DNA from: Paenibacillus_V sp046244365
Lineage (GTDB): Bacteria > Bacillota > Bacilli > Paenibacillales > NBRC-103111
Assembly (NCBI RefSeq): GCF_046244365.1
Contig: NZ_CP176395.1
Span: 4,340,001-4,404,000 of the forward strand
Length of the DNA stretch: 64,000 bases
Direction: 5' to 3'
Shown: positions 49,859-59,568 of the stretch, piece after piece
Layout of the letters: each line of letters starts with the position of its first letter
Position numbering within the stretch: the stretch's first letter is position 1
Position numbers and translations under genes: made by a program
The notes under the pieces: model-generated
Databases searched by the model: none
What the model was told of the DNA's origin: nothing
The model's input: only the letters and a program-made list of their open reading frames with translations

Positions 49859-50986
49859 ATGAATAATCATAAAATCCAACCTGCCTCCAAGCTAGGACCT
49901 TTATTCGAGTCCTTCAAGCTTGGTACTTTGAAGCTAAAGAACCGGGTCGTCATGGCTCCAATGACGAGAGCCTTCTCTCCCGGAGGAGTGCCGGGTCCTG
50001 ATGTGGCTGCTTATTACCGTCGCCGTGCCGAGAACGGTGTAGGGCTTATTATTACGGAGGGCACTCTGATCAACGATCCGGCTGCCACCAATAATCCGAA
50101 TATTCCGAATTTCCATGGGGAGGAAGCACTGAAGGGCTGGGCTAACGTCGTCGCGGAAGTACATGAAGCCGGCGGGCTGATTATGCCGCAGTTGTGGCAT
50201 ATCGGCACAGACCGTAAGGTAGGAGCCGTTCCGAACCCGGAGGAGTTGCCGATCGGACCTTCAGGCTTGGATCTCGCGACCGGGGAAAAAGTCAATGAGC
50301 CGATGAGCCAGGAAAGGATCGATTCCGTTGTTGCTGCTTACGCACAAGCGGCGGCGGATGCCAAACGGATCGGCTTTGACGGGATTGAGCTTCATGGTGC
50401 TCACGGCTATTTGATCGATCAGTTTTTCTGGGAGAAAACGAACCAACGCACCGACAGCTATGGCGGAGAGCTTGTGAAAAGAACCCGTTTTGCGGCTGAA
50501 ATTATTGCGGCTTGCCGTCGCGCCGTAGGACCCGATTTCCCTATCCTACTGCGGATATCGCAATGGAAATCAAGTGATTACGAGGCGAAATTGGCAGCCA
50601 ATCCGGATGAACTGGCCAAATTCCTTGCGCCGCTTGTAGAAGCGGGCGTTGATGTATTTCACTGCTCGACCCGCCGCTTCTGGGAACCGGAGTTCGCCGG
50701 TTCCGATCTGAATTTCGCAGGCTGGGTTAAAAAATTAACCGGCAAACCTACAATCACTGTGGGCTCCGTAGGTCTGGATAATGAGTTTCTATCTTCGTTT
50801 AGAGGGGAAAATGCAGGTACGGTGAACGTGGATAACTTGACCGACAAGATTCACAATCGAGAGTTCGATCTGGTTGCAGTCGGCCGTGCGCTGCTGGTTG
50901 ATCCGGCATGGGCGGCTAAGGTTCGCGATGGCCGGCTTGACGAGCTGAAGCCTTTCACCCCTGAAGCGTTGCGTACGCTATCTTGA
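49859..50986 (+). CDS. Old Yellow Enzyme family ene-reductase
   Basis: 375 residues, FMN-dependent TIM barrel. 'FESFKLGTLKLKNRVVMAPMTRAFS' opens the fold; the substrate-binding pair appears in 'FDGIELHGAHGYLIDQFFWEKTNQRTDSYGG'; 'LVAVGRALLVDPAWAAKV' closes the flavin site. It reduces activated C=C bonds with NAD(P)H, similar to NemA/OPR-like reductases. The physiological substrate is unknown; detoxification is usual. The ribosome site is GGAGGT. It lies at the edge of the debris region and has the more GC-rich composition of the core genome. Confidence 0.93.
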   Translation: MNNHKIQPASKLGPLFESFKLGTLKLKNRVVMAPMTRAFSPGGVPGPDVAAYYRRRAENGVGLIITEGTLINDPAATNNPNIPNFHGEEALKGWANVVAEVHEAGGLIMPQLWHIGTDRKVGAVPNPEELPIGPSGLDLATGEKVNEPMSQERIDSVVAAYAQAAADAKRIGFDGIELHGAHGYLIDQFFWEKTNQRTDSYGGELVKRTRFAAEIIAACRRAVGPDFPILLRISQWKSSDYEAKLAANPDELAKFLAPLVEAGVDVFHCSTRRFWEPEFAGSDLNFAGWVKKLTGKPTITVGSVGLDNEFLSSFRGENAGTVNVDNLTDKIHNREFDLVAVGRALLVDPAWAAKVRDGRLDELKPFTPEALRTLS

Positions 50987-51208
50987 ATCTGCTGTAATTC
51001 TAATTTTTTGACTATTTGATCGGGCACTCCGAGTTAGTGGGAGAGCTCGTTTTTTTTGTAATCTTCGATAAAAAGTCTCGTAAATGTCATAAAACTACCA
51101 AAATAGCGACAAGATGTCATGCTACTCACCTAGTGTTTCGGACCGCACCCTTGTAGTATTGCTGTATCGGATCCGAAATACCGAAAGGAAATGGACAGGG
51201 GTGAGCCA

Positions 51209-52171
51209 ATGAGCAGAGGAGAGATGCTGGAGCCCGCTCCTCAAGCGGTACAATATCCGGCGGCAAACCGAGCTGTCAGAAACAATTTGCGAAAATACTG
51301 GGACTTGTACTTGATCATGGTGCCGGGGATCGTTTATTTAGTGGTGTTTAAATATTTGCCGATGTGGGGCATCGTCATTGCTTTTCAGAATTACAGCGTG
51401 TTCACCGGCATTCGGGCAAGCGAGTGGGTAGGGATTGCACACTTCCAGGAAATGTTCACCAATCCTGAGTTTTTTCGCATATTTCGTAATACGCTGCTGA
51501 TTAGCTTATACAAGCTGGTATGGGGATTTCCCGGGCCGATCGTTCTTGCCATCCTGTTGAACGAAGTTAGACGCGCATGGTTTAAGCGCTCTATACAAAC
51601 GCTCGTCTATCTCCCCCATTTTTTGTCGTGGGTTATTATCGGAGGCATTCTGATCAATGTGCTTTCCCCGACCGAAGGCATAGTCAATCGGATCATTCAA
51701 ATGTTCGGCTTGGAGCCGGTTTTTTTTCTCGCCGACCCAGGATGGTTTCGTTCGGTACTTGTCGTCAGCGACATATGGAAAGAGGTCGGTTGGGGGGCGA
51801 TCATATACTTGGCAGCGCTTGCCGGCATCGATCCGCAGCAGTACGAGGCTGCGATCATAGACGGGGCGAACAAGTGGCGACAAATATGGCACATCACGCT
51901 TCCCGCGTTGCTAAGCACCATTGTAATTTTGTTCGTACTGCGGCTTGGCCATGTGCTTGATGTCGGTTTCGAGCAAATTTTCGTATTATACCATCCTATC
52001 GTCTACGAAGTGTCCGACGTCATTGAAACATTCGTATACCGCGTCGGCATTACGCAAGGGCAATTCAGTTTCTCTACCGCCGTCGGGCTGTTCAAATCGG
52101 TCATCGGTCTGATACTCGTGGTTGCGGCCAACAGATTAGCCAAAAAACTAGGACAATCGGGCATTTGGTAA
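51209..52171 (+). CDS. Sugar ABC transporter permease, LplB/YteP type
   Basis: About 320 residues with six transmembrane helices. The cytoplasmic EAA loop reads 'YEAAIIDGANKWRQIWHITLPAL'. It belongs to the oligosaccharide permease subfamily of Paenibacillus that imports polysaccharide breakdown products. ATG at 51191 is only one base from GAAAGGA, so the ATG at 51209, after AGGGGTGAGCCA, is preferred. It is the first gene of an uptake operon that goes on with a second permease, a binding lipoprotein and an FAD oxidoreductase. Confidence 0.92.
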   Translation: MSRGEMLEPAPQAVQYPAANRAVRNNLRKYWDLYLIMVPGIVYLVVFKYLPMWGIVIAFQNYSVFTGIRASEWVGIAHFQEMFTNPEFFRIFRNTLLISLYKLVWGFPGPIVLAILLNEVRRAWFKRSIQTLVYLPHFLSWVIIGGILINVLSPTEGIVNRIIQMFGLEPVFFLADPGWFRSVLVVSDIWKEVGWGAIIYLAALAGIDPQQYEAAIIDGANKWRQIWHITLPALLSTIVILFVLRLGHVLDVGFEQIFVLYHPIVYEVSDVIETFVYRVGITQGQFSFSTAVGLFKSVIGLILVVAANRLAKKLGQSGIW

Positions 52172-52183
52172 GGAGACATCATC

Positions 52184-53053
52184 ATGACAATAAGTCGTAT
52201 GGAGAAATTATTCTCACTGGCCAACAGTATCATGCTCAGCACATTTGCCTTGCTTGCCGTTACTCCGTTCGTGCATGTGCTCGCACTATCGTTCAGCAGC
52301 TACCGCGCCATCATGACTGGCGAAGTCGTCTTCTGGCCGGTGGAGTGGACGCTGCACGCCTATCGGGAAGTGCTTGGTGACGACGCATTTGTCAATGCTA
52401 CTGTGGTCAGCGTGGAACGAACGCTGCTCGGCACCGCCGTCAACGTTACGCTTACCTGCCTGCTCGCCTATCCGCTGTCCAAATCGTACATCTATGGCCG
52501 GCAAACGGTGTTGTTCATGCTTGCGTTCACGCTTATTTTCGGCGGCGGCATGATTCCAACTTACTTGGTCGTCAAAGAGACGGGCTTGCTCAACAGCTTC
52601 TGGGCCTACATCATTCCCAGTGCATTAAGCGCATTTAATGTTATCATCATGAAAAATTTTTTTCAAAGTGTGCCGAACGAGCTGGAGGAGTCAGCCCGCA
52701 TAGACGGTTGCGGCAATTTGGGCATTTTGCTGCGCATCGTTGTGCCTCTGTCCATGCCTGCGATCGCGACCATTGCATTGTTTCACGGGGTTGGCCATTG
52801 GAATGCGTTTTTCGATGCCGTGTTGTATGTAAACGACAAAAAGTTATACCCACTGCAGGTGTATTTGCGCAATCTGATTCAACTGAACGATACCCAAATT
52901 CACCTGACCGACGGGTTGGAGCGCCAGATGCTCGCCATGGAATCGCTCAAAAGTGCAGCGCTCATCTGTAGTACAATACCGATTTTGCTTGTCTACCCGT
53001 TTTTGCAGAAGTATTTTGTCAAAGGCATTATGCTTGGTTCGGTAAAAGGATAA
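52184..53053 (+). CDS. Sugar ABC transporter permease, YtcP type
   Basis: 289 residues, six transmembrane helices. The EAA motif is 'NELEESARIDGCGNLGILLRIVVPLSMP'. It should pair with the LplB-type permease upstream, thirteen bases away. No ATPase is encoded in the locus; such systems borrow a general MsmX-type ATPase encoded elsewhere. Confidence 0.92.
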   Translation: MTISRMEKLFSLANSIMLSTFALLAVTPFVHVLALSFSSYRAIMTGEVVFWPVEWTLHAYREVLGDDAFVNATVVSVERTLLGTAVNVTLTCLLAYPLSKSYIYGRQTVLFMLAFTLIFGGGMIPTYLVVKETGLLNSFWAYIIPSALSAFNVIIMKNFFQSVPNELEESARIDGCGNLGILLRIVVPLSMPAIATIALFHGVGHWNAFFDAVLYVNDKKLYPLQVYLRNLIQLNDTQIHLTDGLERQMLAMESLKSAALICSTIPILLVYPFLQKYFVKGIMLGSVKG

Positions 53054-53077
53054 GCGACAATTAGGAGGGGAATCTCG

Positions 53078-54634
53078 ATGAAACGTCAATTGGGAAGTTT
53101 GCACAGGCGGTCTGGAGTACGAGGATTATGCTTTGCGGTTCTCATCGGTTCGCTAACGTTGGTAACGGCTTGCGGAGGCAATTCGACCGGTTCGGCTGGA
53201 GAAGCCGGAACGTCGCCGTCCACGTCAAAAGTGGACGAGAAGCCGGTGCCAATCAGCATCGTGATCAGCAATACGTACAAGTATCCGGACGGCATGGACG
53301 ACAGCAACAACCCGTACATCAATTACATCAAGCAAAATACGAATCTGGACATCAAAGCGATCGTGCCGCCGGCAGACGGATACAACGAGAAGTTGAACGT
53401 GATCATGGCTTCCGGCGAACTTCCAGATATGATCAAAGTAGGCGACCCTAGCTGGGTCGTCAACTACATCAACCAGAAGGCGCTCAAGCCGCTCAACGAT
53501 TCGATTGACAAATACGGCGCCGATTTGAAGAAGCTGATTCCGAAGGAAGCGTGGGACAGCGTTACGATCGACGGCAAAATCTATGCGATTCCGAGCATCA
53601 ACAAGACGCAGGCAATGGAATTGATGTGGGTGCGCAAGGATTGGCTCGACCGCCTCGGGCTGCAGGTGCCGAAGACGCTGGACGACTATGTTGCCGTCGC
53701 TAAGGCGTTTGCGGAGCAAGATCCGGACGGCAATGGCAAGAAGGACACGCTTGGGCTGCTGATCGGCGAAAACCTGAACAATACGACGCCATTTTTCGGC
53801 GCTTTCGGCGTGCAGCGCAGGCAATGGGTTGACCGCGGCGGTCAGCTCGTCTATTCCAGTACGCTGCCGGAAATGAAGCAGGCGCTGCAATTTTTGGCGG
53901 GACTGTACAAAGATAAAATCATCGATCAGGAATGGGCGCTGAATAAGTCGCAGGTAGTCGGGCAGAAGGTCGGCAGCGGAAAAGCCGGGTTGTACTCTGG
54001 ACTGTGGAGCGCGCGGCGCGGAGAGATTCTGACAAATGAGCAGAACGATCCGAATGCCAAATGGGTCGAGGCCGGCTTCCCTATCGGCAAAGACGGCAAA
54101 TCGGGAACGGTCGCGGGTAATTTGATCGCCACCTATAATGTCGTGCCGGTTACAAGCAAAAATGCCGATTCCGTGGTGAAAATGTTGAATTTCATGGTCG
54201 GAAAAGGCTACAGCGATCTGCTGCTCGGCTTCGAGAACCAAATATGGACACGCGACAAAGACGGAAAGGTAGTCACCAATTTCGAGGAGCACAACAAGCA
54301 TGTATACCGGAACTCGCTTACCAACATAGTCACGCCGAGCGATCGCGCCTCTTATTATGTGCAGCTCAAATCGCTTGGCGAACAATTCAATTTGGAGCCC
54401 AATATCGAAATGATCAACAAGGTGCTGATGGAGACGAAATTTACCGGCATCCCGACCGCTTCGATGGGCAAGCATTCGGCTTCCCTCGACAAACTGGAGA
54501 ACGAATATTTTACGAAAATCGTGCTTGGCATTTCCCCGATCGATACATTCGACGAATTCGTTGCGCAATGGACGAAGCAAGGCGGGGCTGAGATGACAAA
54601 AGACGTGAACGACTGGTACAAAGCGAAAAAGTAG
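53078..54634 (+). CDS. Sugar-binding lipoprotein (YtcQ/LplA type)
   Basis: 518 residues. The signal peptide ends in the lipobox 'LVTACGG', giving a lipid-anchored Cys, followed by a Ser/Gly/Thr-rich linker. The mature part is a cluster B-type extracellular solute-binding protein: 'PYINYIKQNTNLDIKAIVPPADGYNEKLNVIMASGELPDMIKV' is typical of the Paenibacillus oligosaccharide-binding group. It delivers a glycan fragment to the two permeases upstream. The ribosome site is TAGGAGGGG. Confidence 0.93.
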   Translation: MKRQLGSLHRRSGVRGLCFAVLIGSLTLVTACGGNSTGSAGEAGTSPSTSKVDEKPVPISIVISNTYKYPDGMDDSNNPYINYIKQNTNLDIKAIVPPADGYNEKLNVIMASGELPDMIKVGDPSWVVNYINQKALKPLNDSIDKYGADLKKLIPKEAWDSVTIDGKIYAIPSINKTQAMELMWVRKDWLDRLGLQVPKTLDDYVAVAKAFAEQDPDGNGKKDTLGLLIGENLNNTTPFFGAFGVQRRQWVDRGGQLVYSSTLPEMKQALQFLAGLYKDKIIDQEWALNKSQVVGQKVGSGKAGLYSGLWSARRGEILTNEQNDPNAKWVEAGFPIGKDGKSGTVAGNLIATYNVVPVTSKNADSVVKMLNFMVGKGYSDLLLGFENQIWTRDKDGKVVTNFEEHNKHVYRNSLTNIVTPSDRASYYVQLKSLGEQFNLEPNIEMINKVLMETKFTGIPTASMGKHSASLDKLENEYFTKIVLGISPIDTFDEFVAQWTKQGGAEMTKDVNDWYKAKK

Positions 54635-54676
54635 TGGAAACGGGAGCGTAAGCACTCCGGGAGAGGAGGTTCAACC

Positions 54677-55963
54677 ATGCAAGGTGCAACGTTAACGCAT
54701 ATCGCATGGAGCCGTCGCATTCCGCTGCGATATGAAGCGGATGTCGCCGTCATCGGTGGTGGAATTGCCGGCATTTCGGCTGCCTGCGCGGCGGCCGCGG
54801 GAGGAGCGAAGGTCATTCTGGTGGAACGTTTCGGCGTCACCGGCGGTAACGCCACCACAGGTGGCGTGGCGGCATTTTGTGGCGAGACGGCAGGACAGGG
54901 CGAAGTGTTCGACGCCATTATAGCCGATTTGGAACAGTTCCGCGCGATCGGCCCATACGGGTCGTATCCGAAAGTCGACCATCGGCTGTTCAATCATGAA
55001 ATATTGGCGGTTGTGCTGCAAGAACTGTTGTTGCGGCGCGGAGTCAAGCTGCTGTTGCACACGCAATTCGTCGACGTGTCTGTCTCGGACGACGGTCGCA
55101 TCAGGGAGTGCATCGTATGTGGCAAATCCGGACCGGAGGCGCTGCGGGCGAAGCAATTCATCGATTGTACCGGCGAAGCTCAGGTCGCCCACATGGCCGG
55201 GTTTGCCACGATGAAGGGGCGTCAGGAGGACAGCATTCAACTGCCGATGTCGTTGATGTTTTTCACCCGCGATGTGGAAGGGGACGACATCCATTGCCAA
55301 GTGCCTGAAGGCTGGTTCGAGACGATCCGTGACAGGGAAGAGTTGCCGATGACGTCAAGATGGCCCAATGGGCCGGGCAGCAGCGCTTTTAAGGTGAAAA
55401 TCCCGATGTTCGACGCATCCGATACGGAGAGTATGACCGCCGCTGAAATTCGAGCCCGTCGCCGGATGATGGAAGTGCTCGATTACTACCAGCGCGTGGA
55501 GAACCGCAATTTCATTCTCGATCACTGCTCACCGCAGATCGGTATTCGCGAAGGCCGCAGAGTTGTAGGCGATTATGTGTTGACCGTCGACGATTTGCGG
55601 GCTGCCCGCACGTTCGACGATGCGATTGCACGCGGCGTTTACTTTCTGGATGCACACAAACCGGACGATGACAAACGTACATATGTGCTCGCCCATCACG
55701 ATTTGAAAGTTCCGCCTTATCACATTCCGTTTCGTTCGCTGCTTGTCAAAGACAGTCGCAACATGCTTGTCGCGGGCCGTTGCATGTCGGCCGACCAGTT
55801 GGCACTTTCATCGGCACGAGTCATGCCAACGTGCGCAATGATGGGGCAGGCTTCCGGAATCGCTGCAGCGATTTCCGTACGGGACAGCTGTGATCCGCGG
55901 GATACCGATTACATGGAAGTACGGCGGACGGTGGAACAGAGAGGGGCTAATCTGTCCTTGTAA
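54677..55963 (+). CDS. FAD-dependent oxidoreductase
   Basis: 428 residues. The dinucleotide-binding motif reads 'DVAVIGGGIAGISAACAAAAGGAKVILVER' near residue 25, followed by 'GNATTGGVAAFCG', and the FAD-closing motif 'RNMLVAGRCMSADQLALSSARVMPTCAMMGQASGIAA' near the end. This is the FAD_oxidored family often found in carbohydrate-catabolic loci, where a redox step on a sugar, such as oxidation of a hydroxyl, is likely; the substrate is not known. AGGAGG precedes the ATG. It sits 42 bases after the binding protein gene, in the same operon. Confidence 0.88.
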   Translation: MQGATLTHIAWSRRIPLRYEADVAVIGGGIAGISAACAAAAGGAKVILVERFGVTGGNATTGGVAAFCGETAGQGEVFDAIIADLEQFRAIGPYGSYPKVDHRLFNHEILAVVLQELLLRRGVKLLLHTQFVDVSVSDDGRIRECIVCGKSGPEALRAKQFIDCTGEAQVAHMAGFATMKGRQEDSIQLPMSLMFFTRDVEGDDIHCQVPEGWFETIRDREELPMTSRWPNGPGSSAFKVKIPMFDASDTESMTAAEIRARRRMMEVLDYYQRVENRNFILDHCSPQIGIREGRRVVGDYVLTVDDLRAARTFDDAIARGVYFLDAHKPDDDKRTYVLAHHDLKVPPYHIPFRSLLVKDSRNMLVAGRCMSADQLALSSARVMPTCAMMGQASGIAAAISVRDSCDPRDTDYMEVRRTVEQRGANLSL

Positions 55964-56076
55964 TAGATACGGTTAGCAGGGAAGAAAACTTGCCAGTGCG
56001 GTGCTTATGAGTATGATGGAGAAAAGGAGCCCGCGTGCTGCAGGCTCCTGGCCAGCATACCGGGGGGAGCATATTC

Positions 56077-57912
56077 GTGAAATACGTCTATAAGGCGGTA
56101 TTCAGATTATTCAGGGAGTCCGTTCAGGCAAGGCTGACGGCCTGTTTTTTGCTCGTACTGGTGCCGCTGGGGTTCATCGGTTTGTTTGTGGTGAGCGAAT
56201 CGCAATCCATACTGGAGAAGCAGCTTGGCGAAAGAACACGGAATGCAATGGCATCTGCCATGGATAACATCGATCTTACGCTACAAGGTATTGAAGAGTT
56301 GTCGACGCTTATCGCTACCGACGAAAGCCTGAACAATATACTGAATAACGCCGGTTCCGTTCTGACCCCGAACGACGTTTACGAGTTCCGAAAAATATTG
56401 ATTCAAGTCGTCAATATTTCGACAATCAATCAGGTGATCGCTCCCATTGCTATTTTACATGACAAATCCGGTATGCTCATTTCAAGCGGGTTCGGCGGCA
56501 GCCGGTTGGAAGACTATCGCGATAAGGACTGGTTCCAACAGGTGGAAGCCAACCAAGGTCGGTCCACCTTGGTTATTCCGCGTTCGCAAGCCGAGTCGCC
56601 GAATGGCGCGGATATTGTCCTGAACACCGGGAGCGTCACCTTCATTCGTTTAATGGATTTGTACAATCGGCAGCGGCAGCCGAATATGTTGATGATGACT
56701 GTACGCAAAGAGAATTTTATGCGGTCTTTCGCTAAAATAACGTCTTCTCCTCACGCGCGCTGGTATCTAGTCGCGGGAGACGGCCGGCTGGTAGCTGGGA
56801 CGGCGGAAGCCGGCGATTTGCCGGAGTGGCCGGATGATGGGCAGGACATGCTCGTCCGGCGAATGCCGGATACGGGGGAGCAGGCTCTGATGTTCCGCGT
56901 ACAATCGGAATTTTCCAAATGGTCGCTAGTGCTCATGCAGCCGGAAGCGGAAATTTACCGCGAAACGAAACAATTGCGGCTCTATCTTTATGTTATTATT
57001 GCGGTCAGCGGGCTGCTGGCAATCATCGTCCCCAGCGTTTTCTATACCGGTTTATCGGTGCCGCTCAAGCGGCTGCTGCATGGGATGAAGCAGATTCAGA
57101 AAGGCAACCTCGATGTCCAACTGGACGAGCTGCGACCTGACGAATTCGGCTACTTAACGAGGACATTCAATACGATGGCGCAGCGGCAGCAGCATTTGAT
57201 CAAAAATATATATGAGCAGCATTTGCGCGTCGCGACGACTGAGCTTAAATTTCTGCAATCGCAAATCAACCCGCATTTTTTGTACAATACGCTCGACTCC
57301 ATTTACTGGACGGCCCAAAATTACGACGCTGGCGAAATCAGCGATATGGTGCTCAACTTGTCGAAATTTTTCCGCCTGAGCCTAGGCAAAGGGCGTGATG
57401 CGTATACGATTGCCGAGACGATCGAACATTTGCAATTTTATTTACGCATCCAGCAGATCCGGTTCGAGGATCAATTCACTGTCGTTATCGATGTGTCGGA
57501 GGAGAGCAAGTCTTGCATGATTCTCAAGCTGCTGCTGCAGCCGCTTGTCGAAAACGCGATCATTCACGGGCTGGAGAAGAAGAAAGAAGGCGGGTTGCTG
57601 GAGATCAGCACGGCGATGAAAGATGGTCATCTGATCGTGTGCATCAGCGACAACGGCAGTGGCATGACGGCGGAACGGTTGGCGTTTGTAAGGGACAAGC
57701 TCGCGAAAATTGGGCAGGAATTTCTTCGGGAGCAAATCGGGGAAAGTTTCGAAGGATTGTTCGGGCTTAGTAATGTGAAAGCGAGAATGCAGCTGTACTA
57801 TGGTCCTGAGGCGGAACTGCAAATCGAAAGTGAGCCGGGCAAGGGGACTAAGGTAGTCGCACGTATTCCCGAGCGACCCGGCAGCGTCGCGAACGGGGAG
57901 GAACCGACATGA
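56077..57912 (+). CDS. Sensor histidine kinase, YesM type
   Basis: About 611 residues. Helix 1 (about 20-40), an extracytoplasmic dCache-like sensor, helix 2 (near 305), HAMP ('LLHGMKQIQKGNLDVQLDELRPDEFG'), and a His_kinase domain with 'KFLQSQINPHFLYNTLDSIYWTA', where His is the phospho-acceptor, then HATPase ('IIHGLEKKKEGG', 'ISDNGSGMTAERL'). GTG at 56077 follows GGGGGGAG; GTG at 56035 is also possible. It senses a cell-envelope or glycan signal and pairs with the following regulator. Confidence 0.92.
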   Translation: MKYVYKAVFRLFRESVQARLTACFLLVLVPLGFIGLFVVSESQSILEKQLGERTRNAMASAMDNIDLTLQGIEELSTLIATDESLNNILNNAGSVLTPNDVYEFRKILIQVVNISTINQVIAPIAILHDKSGMLISSGFGGSRLEDYRDKDWFQQVEANQGRSTLVIPRSQAESPNGADIVLNTGSVTFIRLMDLYNRQRQPNMLMMTVRKENFMRSFAKITSSPHARWYLVAGDGRLVAGTAEAGDLPEWPDDGQDMLVRRMPDTGEQALMFRVQSEFSKWSLVLMQPEAEIYRETKQLRLYLYVIIAVSGLLAIIVPSVFYTGLSVPLKRLLHGMKQIQKGNLDVQLDELRPDEFGYLTRTFNTMAQRQQHLIKNIYEQHLRVATTELKFLQSQINPHFLYNTLDSIYWTAQNYDAGEISDMVLNLSKFFRLSLGKGRDAYTIAETIEHLQFYLRIQQIRFEDQFTVVIDVSEESKSCMILKLLLQPLVENAIIHGLEKKKEGGLLEISTAMKDGHLIVCISDNGSGMTAERLAFVRDKLAKIGQEFLREQIGESFEGLFGLSNVKARMQLYYGPEAELQIESEPGKGTKVVARIPERPGSVANGEEPT

Positions 57913-59522
57913 ATCTTGTTATTGTAGAAGACGAACCGAAGCTGCGCAACAATTTGGCGAACAATATTCCGTGGGAAGTCCACGGCATCGAAATCGCGGG
58001 ATTGTACGAAGATGGGCTTGTTGCGCTGGATTTGATTGAGCGGAAGAAGCCCGACCTGCTGCTTATAGATATTGAAATTCCTGGTATGAACGGATTGGAG
58101 CTGGCGCGAACCGTTCTACGCGATGCCGCTTCTTTAAAAATTGTCATCCTGAGTGGGCACGATGATTTCGCTTACGCTCAGACTGCCATCGAGCTTGGTA
58201 TAAGCAGCTATTTACTGAAGCCTGCAGGGGGGGCGGATATTCTACAAGCAGTTGCTGCCGCTGCGGATGAACTGCGACGCGAGCGAGAAGACAAGTACAA
58301 CCAGATCAGTCTCAAACGGAAATGGGACGAAAATATGCCGCACCTGCAGGAGACGTTTCTGCAGCACTGGATCGGCGGCCGATACGATGCGTGGGAAGTG
58401 GAGCGTAGAAGCGGTGAATTGCAACTGGCGATCTGCAGTAGCGGCCGTTTTGCCGTTATGGCGATGGAAATCGATCCGCTTCTCGCTGACCAGCCGGACC
58501 GGCCTTCACGTTTCAGCAGCAAGGATACGGCGCTGCTGCAGTTCTCGCTGTTGTGCATTGCCCGGGAATACATGGCTGAGACCGTCTCGGGTTGGGTCGT
58601 AAACGATGAGGCCGGCCGAACGGTCTGCATACTGCCTGCTGAGGCGGACGAGATTGAGGCCATTTTCATGCAGCGCGTGCAGGCAACCGCCATCAAAATT
58701 GTGTCGCTTGTGCACGATTGCCTGAAGGTAACAGTGAGCGCCGGCATCGGTACCATCTGCTCCGGTGAACAGATTCGGGCATCGTATCAACAATCGGTAC
58801 AGGCGCTGCACGAGCGGGTCGTTCACGGGCCGGACATCGTTATCCCGTATCGGCAGAACGAGATCAGAGCGAGCGTATTCTCCGTGAGTAGCCGTCCGGA
58901 ACAGGCGTTGCAACGTGCTTTGGATCAGGGGGACGAAGTGGCGGCCGCAACGGCGGTTGGCGAGTTGTACGATGCTACCGTGGGGAAGGCGGAACATGCG
59001 GAGCAGGCAAGCGAATACGTTCTGTACGTGCATAGCCTGATGGTACGCGTTATTCATGCCAAAGGCTGGTCCGTCCGCGAGGTAACCGGAGTAGATTACG
59101 AATACTTCCGCCATCCGGATCGTTTGATCGGCAAAGAACAAATCGCCGCCTGGCTGCAGCGGCTGGTCGCCACGATATTCCGGTATGCCTCAGCACAGCG
59201 CAGCTCGAGTTCCAACGAGCTGGTGCGGACGATGATTGACTATGTCCAAGAGAATCTTCACCAGGACGTATCTTTGTATGCGGCATCCGAGAAACTATAC
59301 GCCAATTCATCCTACCTAAGCCGCCTTTTCAAACAAGAGATCGGCAAGTCATTCAGCACTTATGTAACCGAAGTGAAGATGGAACGGGCCAGAGAACTGC
59401 TCGCGAACGGGGCCAAAGTGTATGATGCCGCCAAGCTGCTAGGCTATGGGGATGTCAGCTATTTCACTAAAATTTTCCGCAAGTTTTGGGGAGTTACTCC
59501 TGGGGAAATTAAGCGCCAGTAG
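57909..59522 (+). CDS. Response regulator with AraC-type output, YesN type
   Basis: 537 residues. The receiver domain has the phospho-acceptor Asp in 'LLLIDIEIPGMNGLELA' and Lys in 'SYLLKPAGGADIL'. A long middle region follows, and the C-terminal ~100 residues have two helix-turn-helices ('DVSLYAASEKLYANSSYLSRLFKQEIGKSFSTYVTEVKMERARELL' and 'KVYDAAKLLGYGDVSYFTKIFRKFWGVTPGEI'). Its start overlaps the kinase stop by four bases. It most likely activates the sugar-uptake genes and the downstream sialidase-like gene. Confidence 0.93.
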   Translation: MNLVIVEDEPKLRNNLANNIPWEVHGIEIAGLYEDGLVALDLIERKKPDLLLIDIEIPGMNGLELARTVLRDAASLKIVILSGHDDFAYAQTAIELGISSYLLKPAGGADILQAVAAAADELRREREDKYNQISLKRKWDENMPHLQETFLQHWIGGRYDAWEVERRSGELQLAICSSGRFAVMAMEIDPLLADQPDRPSRFSSKDTALLQFSLLCIAREYMAETVSGWVVNDEAGRTVCILPAEADEIEAIFMQRVQATAIKIVSLVHDCLKVTVSAGIGTICSGEQIRASYQQSVQALHERVVHGPDIVIPYRQNEIRASVFSVSSRPEQALQRALDQGDEVAAATAVGELYDATVGKAEHAEQASEYVLYVHSLMVRVIHAKGWSVREVTGVDYEYFRHPDRLIGKEQIAAWLQRLVATIFRYASAQRSSSSNELVRTMIDYVQENLHQDVSLYAASEKLYANSSYLSRLFKQEIGKSFSTYVTEVKMERARELLANGAKVYDAAKLLGYGDVSYFTKIFRKFWGVTPGEIKRQ

Positions 59523-59568
59523 CGGCAGTTCCGGTTCATTATATTTCATTTGGAGAGAGGAGAAGGTC

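Noticed and set aside
53225..54655. A 476-codon open frame on the minus strand
   Set aside because: It is opposite the sugar-binding lipoprotein gene, whose lipobox and family motifs are unmistakable.
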